Shown: in pieces, positions 9,574-20,100 of the stretch
Layout of the letters: the number at the start of each line of letters is the position of its first letter
Numbering within the stretch: the stretch's first letter is position 1
Origin: Kingdonia uniflora
Taxonomy: Eukaryota; Streptophyta; Magnoliopsida; Ranunculales; Circaeasteraceae
Direction: 5' to 3'
Length of the DNA stretch: 64,000 nt
Assembly (NCBI GenBank): GCA_014058105.1
Contig: JACGCM010001655.1
Span: 1,178,001 to 1,242,000 of the forward strand
The notes under the pieces: generated by a model
The model's input: only the letters and a program-made list of their open reading frames with translations
What the model was told of the DNA's origin: nothing
The model's database searches: none
Position numbers and translations under genes: made by a program

Positions 9574-12278
9574 TCTCCTGCACTTGAATCTATTAGAGTT
9601 GGTTCATATGGAAAAGATGCTTCTCCTCATCTTGATCTTCGACCTGAACAATTTCAAGCTGCTTCTTATAACTGACATCCTTGTATGATTCCAGGTCGAC
9701 AATATATTTGAGCATCCGTCCCTCTTTAAAAATGAGTTCGAGCAACCTTTGTAGAGCATAACAATTGCCAGTAGAATGATGTTTTACCTTAAGGTACATG
9801 TAGTACAGTTGGCTCTCGATTGGTTCCAATGGTTGGGAGAGACAGTAGATTTTGTCTTTCTTGAGAATTGGAAAAATTGTGGAGATTCAAACATTCATCT
9901 TTGGGAGGACAGGTTTGACTTGTGGCCTACCTCTTCGAGGATTGCTAGTGTTTCCCTTGGCATATTTCTGGTCACTCTGGTCCTCTATAGGTTCTGTGTA
10001 CCAATCGGTAGAGGGTCCATTTGTGGTAAGGATGGATTTTGGTAATCAACCTTTCAAGGTCGATGAAGCCATTGACCTTGGTGATTGTAACGCCCCAAAT
10101 TCAAATAATCAGTAAATTAGACCAATTATTGAGATTCGAGGACATGCAGGACCCCACAAATAACAAAGACACAAAAGAGTTAAGCTCAGTAATCTATCGG
10201 TGCACAAATTAGAGTGATAAAGAATGCAAAGACAGCGGAAGACTGGGATAACAATAACTAAAAGAGATTACTACAAAGATTACAACAAACCTCAACAGGT
10301 TAGAAACAACAATCTAAACAAAAGAAAGTTCTCACAAGAACAACTACACTGAGAATCCAAAATAGTAACTCAGAACCAAGCCTTCAGCTTAAGCTCTCCA
10401 TCAAGATTACCACCGTCACAGCTAAAGACCTGAAATGTTGTTATATTGCGAGAGTGAGCAAACCGCGGCTCACTAACTCCCCAAATAGCTAAACAATTAT
10501 ACCAACTAATGAGATGAATAATATAATAATAAGATATAATGAATTGTTAATGATAAAATAATATATGCCGAAGATGTTAAGGGTAACTAATAGAAAAGTA
10601 CAACAACCCTAATAAATCTATTAGACTATAAGTCAGAAGCCAAGAAAAAATACTAAGACTATTAACTACATTCTAAACACAGCTGAAGCCCTCAGTGCCA
10701 CATGCATCCACTCCGCCTCAGAAATGCAATAACATACAAGAGTGAGCAAACCACACCCCACTCTAGCCCAACAAGGCTAAATTACCATACTAAAAGAACT
10801 AATGTTAGAAAGATGAGGAAGGGATGAACGAGATGAGGAAAGATATATATTAAAGTGATGCGATGATGTGATATGATATGATATGATTCTAGAATTGTCC
10901 TAAGGCTGGATGCTTATGATATGAATAAATTAATGGACTATACACTATAAATCAATATATTGGGCTGATCAGCCGCTAATGCATAATAACCTTAAAGAGT
11001 AAAGCACAATACATTTCTAAAAGAAAAATAGACTAACATAAAATGATAAAGCACAATACATTTCAAAAAGAAAAATATAGATGCATAATTATTTATTTAA
11101 ATAAAGAAAAAAAATCCGGGACATTACAGTGATCATATCCTCCAAGGTTGCAGGTTTGTTGAAGAAGAGGTACTCTTTGGCTTTGCAGTCCAGTTGGAGT
11201 GCATTGGTGAAAGCAATAACAACGGTCTTCTTATTAAGATTGTCCACTTTATGCACGAGTTCCAAGAACATCTTTGCAAATGCTTTGAGCTTCCCTCCAT
11301 TGGATTGTTTGAGACTGATAGGAGAATACAAATTTTCTTCTTTGTCGCTGTGTGGGCATATGACTTGATGAATTATTTTTGTAGCTGGTCGAATGTGCAT
11401 ATGGAGACTTCAGGTAGAGAATGGAATCATCAGAGTGGTTCCTACTGTAGACTTGAGGTGAACAGACGGTAGAGAATGTGGTTGAGATTAGAGTACAACC
11501 CCAATGAATCACAGTTTTGTTGAATGTGCTCCTTGGGATCGGTACCCTTGTATTTGCAAATTTTCGGATTATGAAAACCTTTTGGAATATCCATATCGAA
11601 TAGTTCTTTGGCAAGCGAACTTCTCTGTTACTTGGTAAGGTCGTCAGTTGTGCCCAAAACTTGCGCTTCGATCAACTCTTTAATTCACTGGTCCATATGC
11701 TCTTGTGTGACGTAGTGACAAATTGGTTGAGCGGCTTGATAAGGAGGTTGCGGATTATGAGTACCACTACCTTCACTCAAACGATCTCGCGCTGGAACTT
11801 AAGGCGGGGTTCTCTGTTCTTCTTCTTGACGGCTTGAACATCGGTGACCACGGTAAATTTCAGATTGAATCTCCCCTCCCAAATGAATGGAAGGTTATGG
11901 TTCATTCCGAATAGGTCTGGAAATAGCCTTGCTGGTGGCTCCTTGAGGTCCTAATCTTTTCCATGCAAAAATCTAAGAGGTTTATAGCACCTGATCACGA
12001 TCTCATGGTGAAGGAGCCTGCTGAATGTTCTGCATAGCTTACAAGGCAGTCTGTATTGTAGTCATTTAAACTTTATGTCGTTTGAGTACTGTCAAACGAG
12101 CTTGTTGTTCGGCGTCGAGTTCTTTCTTAAAGAGCTCTCGGTCGCGAGTTAATTGTTGTTCGAGCTTATTGTGCTTCTCTATTTTAGTGTTGAGATTTGC
12201 TCGGAGCTTTGAAAATTGTTCCAGCTCAATTGAGAGATCGAGCTGGACTCTGGGAGTTGGTCATCAGGATGCGACCAT
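9574..12278 (-). pseudogene. gag of copy A, interrupted by a solo LTR
   Basis: Start taken at the ATG at 12278 (MVAS...), equivalent to MVTS starts in copies B (16019) and C (56838). The N-terminal part is coiled-coil like; the central part matches the Retrotrans_gag core seen best in copy B. Readable fragments lie at 11614-11249 (frame-shifted YSIWIFQKVFIIRKF and shadows), 11400-11129 (KLKAFAKMFLELVHKVDNLNKKTV) and 9829-9593 (HHSTGNCYALQRLLELIFKEGRMLKYIVDLESYKD). A 1043-bp insert at 10086-11128 splits it. No CCHC knuckle was identified. Several stops and frameshifts. Confidence 0.75.
10086..11128. mobile_element. Solo LTR inserted in gag of copy A
   Basis: Starts TGTAACGCCCC and ends GGGACATTACA; the 5-bp direct repeat GTGAT flanks it at 10081-10085 and 11129-11133. 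Removing the insert restores the gag sequence seen in copies B and C (CTTGGTGATCAT). No primer site or internal domain is present, so it is a solo LTR. The TGTAAC...CCCC start resembles chromovirus LTRs of the Tekay/Del type, which is only a suggestion. Internally, two related segments at about 10449-10520 and 10740-10810 both begin AGAGTGAGCAAACC, and AAAGCACAATACATTTC occurs twice (about 11001 and 11049). Confidence 0.9.
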
Positions 12279-12334
12279 GATCAAAATGTTGTAGTTAAGT
12301 GATTGAATGTCTTAGGATACCGTGGAAAGAATTT

Positions 12335-12356
12335 CTTTCCCAAAGACGGCGCCAAA
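12335..12356 (-). promoter_or_regulatory. Primer-binding site of copy A
   Basis: Minus strand reads TTTGGCGCCGTCTTTGGGAA directly after the LTR end. TGGCGCCGT matches the 3' end of plant tRNA-Asp; complementarity breaks down after that, so the primer tRNA is uncertain. Confidence 0.75.
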
Positions 12357-12993
12357 TGTAATGGCCTAATTTTGTGAGCTCGAAATGGCCAAGAATTAGT
12401 CCTTACAACAATGTACCTGTGACTTATAATCTAGTAAACTGGAAATGACACAGGTATCTAGCATGAAAAACCTATGAATAGGTTAAAAAACTATGAATAG
12501 GTTAAAAAACTATGACCTCGTTCTGAAAGTTTTGTAATAGTGACTTTTATTGCTTGAGGCTGACTGTATCTTATTTCAAGTTATCTCTAGACTTAAAAAT
12601 ATTTGATCTTGTGAATAAATAGTTTTGAGTGTTTGAGAATCATAGAAGATATAGTCTTCTTCGTGATTTCTCATGTATTTTCTGGTCCTTGTCTCTTCTA
12701 AAACTTTTCCTTCATATAGGCCCTTTCCACAACTCTTCATCGTGCTAGAGTACGTTCTCCTAACAATGAGGTTAGTGGCTGTAGACTGAGTTACTATTGA
12801 GTTCGTGAGAGGCAGGTGGTTTGACTTGTTCAGGTTTCTCGATTTAAGCTCGACCCACGTTTATTATCAGTTCATGGAGTATATGGCAATGTTTGACTGA
12901 GAAGTCATGTGGGGGATGCGTGAGCCTGATACCGAGGTAGTTCGAACTGGGGACAACTCGATTCTAAGTGAGATCGGGGGATAGGCCTCTACA
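12357..12993 (-). repeat. 5' LTR of copy A (637 bp)
   Basis: On the plus strand it starts TGTAATGGCC and ends AGGCCTCTACA; this is TG...CA in both senses. It aligns along its length with the LTRs of copies B and C. Confidence 0.9.
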
Positions 12994-13254
12994 GTTAACC
13001 TATCCTTACTACGTGAGTTTAATTCTAGAGACCTAGAATTTGAGTGACTTCATTAAAGCTTGAGAAGCTTGGAGAGATCGTTGTAACCTGTTTGATCCTC
13101 TTAGTTCATTGTTCGTGGAGTGGTTTGTAATCCGTAATGGTTTTCCACTTCCCTCCTCAGGAAACCTTGTGTTCTTTATTATTCTGTGTTTCTTAGCTTG
13201 ATTGATTGGCATATTCCGTGTATCGTTCATGTCTTAGAAGAGATGTTAGCTACC
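12994..13254. other. Spacer between copy A and the exportin-1 pseudogene
   Basis: Begins with the presumed target duplication GTTAA. No convincing coding match; the open 65-residue minus frame is not similar to the exportin C-terminus. Confidence 0.5.
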
Positions 13255-15131
13255 TCAATTCTTAACAGTAACCTCCGATCTTGAGATGTTTGGAAATGAT
13301 GTACTCAAAAGAGCTATCGTATAGTTAAGAACAAACATAACGTTGTCATGGTATTTTTGAGATAGAGTAGATGAATCCCACAATGGCTCTATGAAAGAAC
13401 CATAATCTATCAAAGAAAATAAGTGCTGCAGTACTAACACGTGAAGCTTGATCCCAGGCTTGTAGAAAGTGTTTGTAAGAACAACAAATATCTCTTGCTC
13501 TATAATCAAGAAGTAGGTATGATGTAACTGATTGTAGAACTCAGAAACCTAAAAGTTTTTTAGTATTGCATATAAAAGGTTAAGCCCAGTTTCAACAATA
13601 TTTATTTCGGTGTGCCAGAAATCCCATATAATAGAATCCACAATAGCCTTCAGTTGCTGAGGCGACAAGCATATTTAAGCAGGAAAGCAAAATGTGGCAA
13701 TCGCACGTAATAATGAAAAGAATTTGAGTCGATGCTCCGGGTATTCTTAAAAATTCTTTATGATCATCGCTAGCATGCATTCAAAAATGGCTTCAAAAAT
13801 ATGAGGCACGTCATCAATCATTACACCCTTGTACTTGTTAATAATTGTTATCAAAAGTTTTACATAAAATGTTTTTTAGGCATAAGGGCCTCCTTCTGCA
13901 ATACTGCTTGATATAAGCTCACTATACATTTTGTAGACGTTAAGCACATACGATAACAAATTTACGCTTGCACCTCTGAACAATTTTTAAACATGTGTCA
14001 TAGGCTATATCCTGGACACCAAGGTGGGACTCGTGCATGAACTCCAACATCTTATTCACAACGGTTTTCAAGAACTTCCAATAAGCACTTAGAAATTTGG
14101 GATATTAGCAAATCGTGATTTGTTATCCTTCGTGAATGACCATAACAAGAAACCTGTTTTCCTACTCTTCTGCCATTGACCCGTAAATAGAACCAATAGC
14201 CCAGCATAACGTGTTTTAGTTATTCCACAACCAATCCTCACCATTTAATTGTTTAGTCAACTTGTTCAGCATCTGTTTTTCAGTATCATCATGATTAAGA
14301 TGAGACAAGTAGACCAGTGTTTCCTTCATAATCTAATATTGAATAAGGACGTGATTATCTTTCAAGGTTTCATGCACAATAATTCCATTTTGATCCTCAA
14401 CAATCAAAACCTCTTTAGGCTTAGCCATACGAGATATTATTAACATTCTCAACTTTAACATAGGAGTCGAGTAAAGCTGCCGTTGGTTCACAATTTGTAA
14501 CCCGAGACCATCAACCAAACAAGAAAGCAGTGGCAACTGAAGTCCTCCAATACTATGGTTTGCCTCAAAGAGCTCCGTAACTAAGTTGTTCCAATAGTCC
14601 AGGCATACCTTAAAAACCTCTGTGTCATCAATATATAGCATATCAATTAGATACTCAAGACCCATTATAAGTATAGTTTTATTCTCGGGTGTTGATTTAA
14701 GAAGTTTACTGTGAGCCTTGTAAAATGAAGTAAAAAAGAAACCCAAATTCATAATAAATGCCTGCTCTTTTATCAAACCATTGGCTATCAGGGATCATTG
14801 TTCTGGGTGGGTGAATGGACTATAACAGACCCATGAAAATGGTAAATAGTTGAACATACCGATTGACGTATTTGCTTTCATATTGAAGAGCGGCAACCTC
14901 CATTAAGGACTGCAGAGTAAGATTTTTATATGATGTAACCAGTAAAAAGTTAAAAGTGTGTTCCAGCAGTGGCGACTGAAAAATATAACCCAGGGGAATC
15001 CAAGAAAGTAAAACATGCAAGGTTGCCAACGTTGCTCCAATAAGTTCAACCCTTTTGAGATACTGGAAGTACATATAAGCATAGCTCGTGAATAAGCTGA
15101 AAATCGTTGTTTAACGAGAGGTTTTGAAAAC
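13255..15131 (-). pseudogene. XPO1: Exportin-1 (XPO1/CRM1) pseudogene, intronless
   Basis: Exportin-1 is the nuclear export receptor for leucine-rich export signals. Minus-strand frames match plant XPO1 in order: [146 protein letters not shown], and EQEIFVVLTNTFYKPGIKLHVLVLQHLF. It covers from about one fifth of the protein to near the C-terminus. Plant XPO1 genes have dozens of introns, yet none is seen here, suggesting a retroposed copy. There are many stops, frameshifts, and internal losses (the stretch after FVIV to LNVYKMY, and after VKLL to IINKYK). No poly-A trace was found. Confidence 0.92.
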
Positions 15132-15331
15132 ATCACTATTTATTCTTAAATTGTGATATACACGAAATCTTCTCTTTATGTTTTCATCCTTCCTTTCTCC
15201 TTTTTCTTTTGCAAATAGTATTTTGTAACTCAGAATAATACTAGCGCTTAACAATAGACATTATATATGGGCTAAATATAACTTACCATTTTGTAATCCT
15301 GATTGTATGCTAAATATCATGATAGCACCAA
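15132..15331. other. Spacer left of copy B
   Basis: AT-rich. Its last bases (15327-15331, ACCAA) are the left target duplication of copy B, so the minus-strand continuation of the UDP-apiose synthase fragment should begin here; only a few codons could belong to it. Confidence 0.5.
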
Positions 15332-15942
15332 TGTAAGGGCCTACCCCTCGACCTTACCCAAATCGAGCTATCTTCGAACTACCTTCATATCAGACTCACG
15401 CATTCTCCACATAACTTCAATAGTCAACATTGCCACATACTCCACGAACTGATGAAAAACGTAGGTCGAGCTCAAGCAGAAAAAATATAAAAAATGTGGG
15501 TAAGTCTCTCATGAACTCAACAGTTACTCAGTCAACTGCCACTGACCTCATTGCTCGGAGAACGTGCTTCAGTACGATGAAAAACTAAGGAGAGGCCTAT
15601 ATAAAGAAAAAGTTCCAGAAGAGACAAGGACGTGAAAAATATATGAGAAATCACCAATAAAACTGTATTTTCTAAATTCTCAAAAACTTCAAACTTCTTA
15701 TTTACAAGATTAAGTATTTCTAAGCCGAGAGATCACTTGTAATAAGATATCAGCCACAAGCAATAAGAATCATTATTACAAAAACCCTCAACTCAAGGTC
15801 GTGGTTTTTTTTACCTATTCAAAGGTTTTCAACGATAAATCACCTGTGTCATTTCTTACTTTCTATCAGATTTTTGTCACAGGTACATTGGTGTAAGAGC
15901 TAATTCCAAGCCACTTCGAGCTTATAGAATTAGGTAAGGACA
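15332..15942 (+). repeat. 5' LTR of copy B
   Basis: 611 bp, TGTAAGGGCC start, AAGGACA end. Terminal inverted similarity TGTAAGGGCC / GGCCATTACA with the 3' LTR. Confidence 0.93.
15598..15605 (+). promoter_or_regulatory. TATA box of copy B 5' LTR
   Basis: TATATAAA, about 270 bp into the LTR; the same motif stands at 26088-26095 in the 3' LTR. Expected position for the U3/R promoter. Confidence 0.6.
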
Positions 15943-15962
15943 TTTGCTGTCGTCTGTGGGAA
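15943..15962 (+). promoter_or_regulatory. Primer-binding site of copy B (degenerate)
   Basis: TTTGCTGTCGTCTGTGGGAA directly follows the LTR; compare the better preserved GGCGCCGTC core in copy A. Confidence 0.65.
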
Positions 15963-16018
15963 AGATTACATTTCCACGATATCCGAAGGCATACTTTCTT
16001 TTACTACAAATTTCAATC

Positions 16019-17610
16019 ATGGTCACTTCCAGACGACCAGGAACCGGATTCTAGCTCGATCTTTCAGTTGAGCCGGAACATCTTATAGAGCTATGGGCGA
16101 ATCTCAACACTAAAACAGAGAAACGCATTGAGCTCGAACGTCGATGATCTCTTGACCAAGAGCTCCGTGCGAAGGAGCTCGACGCTGAATGACAAGCTCA
16201 TTTGATAACGCTAAAACGACATGAAGACTAGATGATAACAATGCAGAATGCCTTGTAAGCTCTATAAAATACTCAACAGTCTCCTCCAACAAGAGATCGC
16301 GATCAATTGCTAGAAGCCTCTAAGGTTTCTGCGCACGAAAGGTTGGGACCTCGAGGAGCCACCAGTAAAGATATTTCCAGGAAAATTCAGCACGAACCTC
16401 AACCTTCCAAACATTTAGGTGGTCAAGTTCAGTCTAAGATCAGTCGGGGTCACCGATGTTCCACACGTTAGGAGGAAGAACAGTGACCACAACCTCAAGT
16501 TCCAACACGAGATCGTTTGATTGAAGGTATCGGTACTCACAATCTACATCCTCCACGACAAGCCACACAACTAACACATCATTATGTCACACAAGAACAT
16601 ATGGATCAGCGAATTAAGGAGTTAATCAAAGCACAAGTTCTAGGCATTACCGACGACCTCGGCAAGTTACAAGGAACACTAATTGCCAAAGAATTATTCA
16701 ATATGGAAATACCGAAAGGTTTCCATACTCTGAAAATTTGCAAATACAAAGGTACCGACCCAAAGGAGCACATTCAACAATACCGTGATTCATTGGGGTT
16801 ACACTCCAATTTCAGCCATATTCTCTGCCATTTGTTGGCCATAAGTTTGCAGGAGGAATCACTCAAATGGTTCCACTATCTACCTGAAGACTCCATATGC
16901 ACATTTGACCAGCTACATAAGCAATTCATCAAGATATATGCTCATAACGGAGATAAAGAAGAAAACTTTATATTCTCTTATCAGTCTTAAACAGTCACAC
17001 GGAGAGAAGCTCGAGGTCTTTGCAAAGAAGTTTTAGGAGCTCGCGCGTAAAGTAGATAATCTCGATTAGAAGACCGCTATTTCTGCCTTCACCAACGTGC
17101 TTCAGCTTGACTGCAAAGCCAAAATGTACCTCTTCCTTAACAAACCTACGACCTTGGAAGATATGATCACCCAGGTTAATAGTTATATCGACCTAGAAAG
17201 AATGATGTCTGAAAGGCATAAATCTACTAAATCTATCCTTACCACGAAAGGTCCATCTACTGATTGAAGCACTAAACCAAAATAGGATCAGGGTGACCAA
17301 AAGCGCTCAAAGAGAAATACTAGCAATCCTTGGAAAGGTAGTATACATATCAAACCGGTCCTCCCAATGATGATTGTTCGAATCTCCATAATTTTTACAA
17401 TCCTTTTAAAGGATAAGCTCTACCGTCTCTCTCAACCATTGTAAACAATCGAGAACCGACCGTGTTGTATGCATCATAAGGTAAACCATCATTATACTAA
17501 CAATTTCTATACTTTACATAGGTTGCTGGGATAGATTTTCAAGGAGGGATGAATGTTCGAATATATGATCAACCTGGAAACATACCAGGATGGCAGCTAT
17601 AAGAAGCAGC
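16019..17610 (+). pseudogene. gag of copy B
   Basis: Start ATG at 16019 (MVTSRRPGTGF then stop). The N-terminal third is charged and helical (NLNTKTEKRIELERR). The open segment 16517-16990 carries the Retrotrans_gag core: GFHTLKICKYKGTDPKEHI, LLAISLQEESLKWFHYLPED, FDQLHKQFIKIYAHN. Later parts include LCKEVLGARA and VTNVLQLDCKAKMYLFLNKP-like sequence around 17000-17160. It encodes the structural nucleocapsid precursor; here at least four stops or frameshifts. It lies about 76 bp downstream of the LTR end. Confidence 0.8.
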
Positions 17611-18260
17611 TTAAAGTTGTCCAGGTTAAAGATCAAGCTGAGGAGAATAATCTTTACCATATGCGCCACAACGAGATGATTGAAATCAATCAGATCACCT
17701 ATTCTAACAAATTTAAGCGCAGAAGATTATCAGAATGCTGTGATCTCACACCTCCAGACAAAGAAGCCAAACTTCTGCCTGAATCGAGCTCTCGCCAGCT
17801 TGGGATCACATTCAAAGATTGCGATACTAACCATGTTAAATTTCTACATTATGATGCGTTAGTCATAATGCTTAAGATGAAGAAGTTTGTCATACACACA
17901 ATGATGATCGATACTGGCAGCGGTATTGAGATTCTCTTTCAGAGCACTATCGACCAAATAGGATTTACCGATCAAGTTATTCATAGCGACACCGATATCA
18001 ATTGATTCAATAGTTCTAAAGAAGAGCGAGTAGGAAAAATAATCTTACCTATTACAGCAGGACCAGCCACAATCGATGTCATCTTCTATGTGATTAATGC
18101 CAAATCTTGTTATCTTAGGATTATGGGCGGCGGCTGGATTCATAACATGGAAACAATCGCTTCCACCAATCATAAAACACTCCGCTTCAAACACAACGAT
18201 GGTATCTATGAGATCAGGGGTAGTTAAAAGCTTTCTTGTGCTTTCAAAAATACTATCTCT
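17611..18260 (+). pseudogene. Protease of copy B
   Basis: Contains KKFVIHTMMIDTGSGIEILFQSTIDQ (17870-17960), with intact DTGSG. A stop at 18003 interrupts the IN-GFN-like block; downstream the flap region (LPITAGPATIDVIFYVINAK) is still readable to about 18230. Confidence 0.85.
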
Positions 18261-18499
18261 GCTATCCTAGATACCTCTGACAGATATGCTGTATAACAAT
18301 TACAGAAAGCTGTTCACCCCAATAATCAGCCTTCTACAGAGGAGCCCACCGAATACATCATATTGATGAACTTAGCAGAGGTAATTTCATCGGTACTAAG
18401 TGTGTTCAGCATGAAAAAGACGCTCTTATTCTGTTCAACGTCACGGCGGCATAATAGAAATAGCAGTAACTATCACCTCAACTTCAAAATAAAGTTAAC

Positions 18500-19177
18500 A
18501 TGGAGATCGAGAAATTGATTAAAGCAAAATTCATTCGAGAAGCCAAATATCCAGATTGGATATCTAACATCGTCACTGTCTCTAAGAAGAACAGAAAAGT
18601 CAGAGTTTGTATAGATTTCACCAATCTAAACAAACATACTCCAAAGGATAGTTTCCCTCTTCCCAACATTCATCAGATCCTTGATTCCAGAGAAGGTCAC
18701 AAACTCCTATCTATGATGGATGTTGCGTCCGATTACAATCAAATTCTACTATTAGAAGAAGATAAAAAAAATACCACTTTCATCACTGAAAAATGACTTT
18801 ACTGCTACAAAGTTATGCCCTTCGGACTTAAAAACGTAGGTGCAACTTATCAACGGTTGATGACTACTATGTTCAAAGCATATCTTGGGAAAGTCGTGGA
18901 AGTCTACATTCATGATCTCATGTGCAAAAGCATACAGTCCACAAACCATATTTTAGATCTCAACACAATATTTAATATTTTTCAATCTTACAGGATGCGT
19001 CTCAATCCAGAGAAGTATAGGTTTGGAGCACATTCAGGTAAATTTCTACGCAAACTTATCAGCAAGAAAGGGATTGAGGCCGATCCAGATCAGATTTGGG
19101 CTCTCCTCAACATCCCATCTCCAAAAATGATGAAAGACGTTCAGAAACTTATCGGCAAGATTGCCGCTATTAGCTAA
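18500..19177 (+). pseudogene. Reverse transcriptase of copy B, catalytic motif altered
   Basis: Reads MEIEKLIKAKFIREAKYPDW, VRVCIDFTNLNKHTPKDSFP, LLSMMDVASDYNQILL, then a TGA at 18794-18796, then MPFGLKNVGATYQRL and VEVYIHDLMCK. The catalytic YIDD box is YIHD: its first Asp is His, which should abolish polymerase activity. The thumb and connection (MRLNPEKYRFGAHSGKFL, GIEADPDQIW) follow. The window 18796-18815 also holds a stop. Confidence 0.9.
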
Positions 19178-20100
19178 TCCGTTTTAAAATCATCAGACCG
19201 CTGTCTTTGGCCATTCCTACTACTCCATGGTTGTACCAAATGAGGAAAGGTTCATCCAAATGCAGAGGTCTAATGCACATCAGAATGCGAAGCTGATTTT
19301 CAGGATCTCAAAACCTATTTGGGGAGATCTTCCATAATGAGCACCCCAATAGATAATGAGGAACTGATTATCTACCAAGTAGTCGCAGATACTTCACTCA
19401 GCTCAGTTCTTATTTGATTTGAAGGGACAATCGAGAAGCTAGTCTACTTTATCAGCAAAACACTCACTACAGCGGAAATAATGTACTATAAAATTGACAA
19501 ACTTCTTCTCACTCCTATTTACACTTTACAAGAACTCAAACACTAATTCCAAGCTTATTCAGTCAAAGTCATGATGAATTACCCACTCCTAGTTTGAACA
19601 AAAACAAAATCTAGGAGAGTGCAATAATGGTCAGTCAGTTTGGGAGAACATGATGTCATGTTTGAACAATGTTATTCCGAAAAGGGTAAGGCCGTTGTCG
19701 ATTTTCTCGAGAATTTTCCAGTAGAAGATCCCGAGTGGGTGGAGCACTATCCTGACCTTGCAGAGAAAGTTACAGAAGATCTATTCCCAAAAGAATTTGA
19801 CGAGCGAGCTGAATAGATTATAAAGAATGGCTGGAGACTTCTTACAGATAGATCAGCAGGACCCGCAGGGTCAGGAATTGGAATCATATTAATTACCCCT
19901 TCCAACGGCCGAATTGATAAATTAATTTGCTTAGATTTTAAGGCCTAAAAAAATGTCACCGAATATGAAGTTCTCATTCATGGACTCGACCTCGCCCTAG
20001 AGCTTGGTATATCAAATCTCTCTGTATTAAGAGATTCACAACTTATCATCTACCATTACTCTGAGCAATACAAGAAAAATGGCAAGATGATCGAATACGG
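19178..20100 (+). pseudogene. RNase H and truncated archaeal-type RNase H of copy B
   Basis: 19178-19560 matches RNase H of copies A and C (FISKTLTTAEIMYYKIDKLLL) with several stops. From about 19680 FLENFPVEDPEW and DRSAGPAGSGIGIILITPS mark the second RNase H, then EYEVLIHGLDLALELG and HYSEQYKKNGKMIEYG. At 20100 homology ends abruptly, at the point where copies A and C read on to integrase; the next base belongs to the antisense gene. Confidence 0.85.

Larger units (their letters stand above)
1..12993 (-). mobile_element. Tat-lineage Ty3/gypsy retrotransposon, copy A (3' end outside window)
   Basis: Read on the minus strand the order is LTR (12993-12357), primer site, gag, protease (DTGSG), reverse transcriptase (YIDD), RNase H, a second archaeal-type RNase H, integrase, tandem repeats, and then an opposite-strand gene at 269-4858. 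The double RNase H and post-integrase extra gene are marks of the Tat lineage (Ogre, Retand, TatIV). Position 1 corresponds to about 23935 of copy B, so roughly 1.9 kb plus the 3' LTR lie off the left edge. The right flank after the LTR is GTTAA (12994-12998), the expected 5-bp target duplication, but its partner is not visible. All ORFs are interrupted, so the copy is dead for autonomous movement. Confidence 0.9.
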
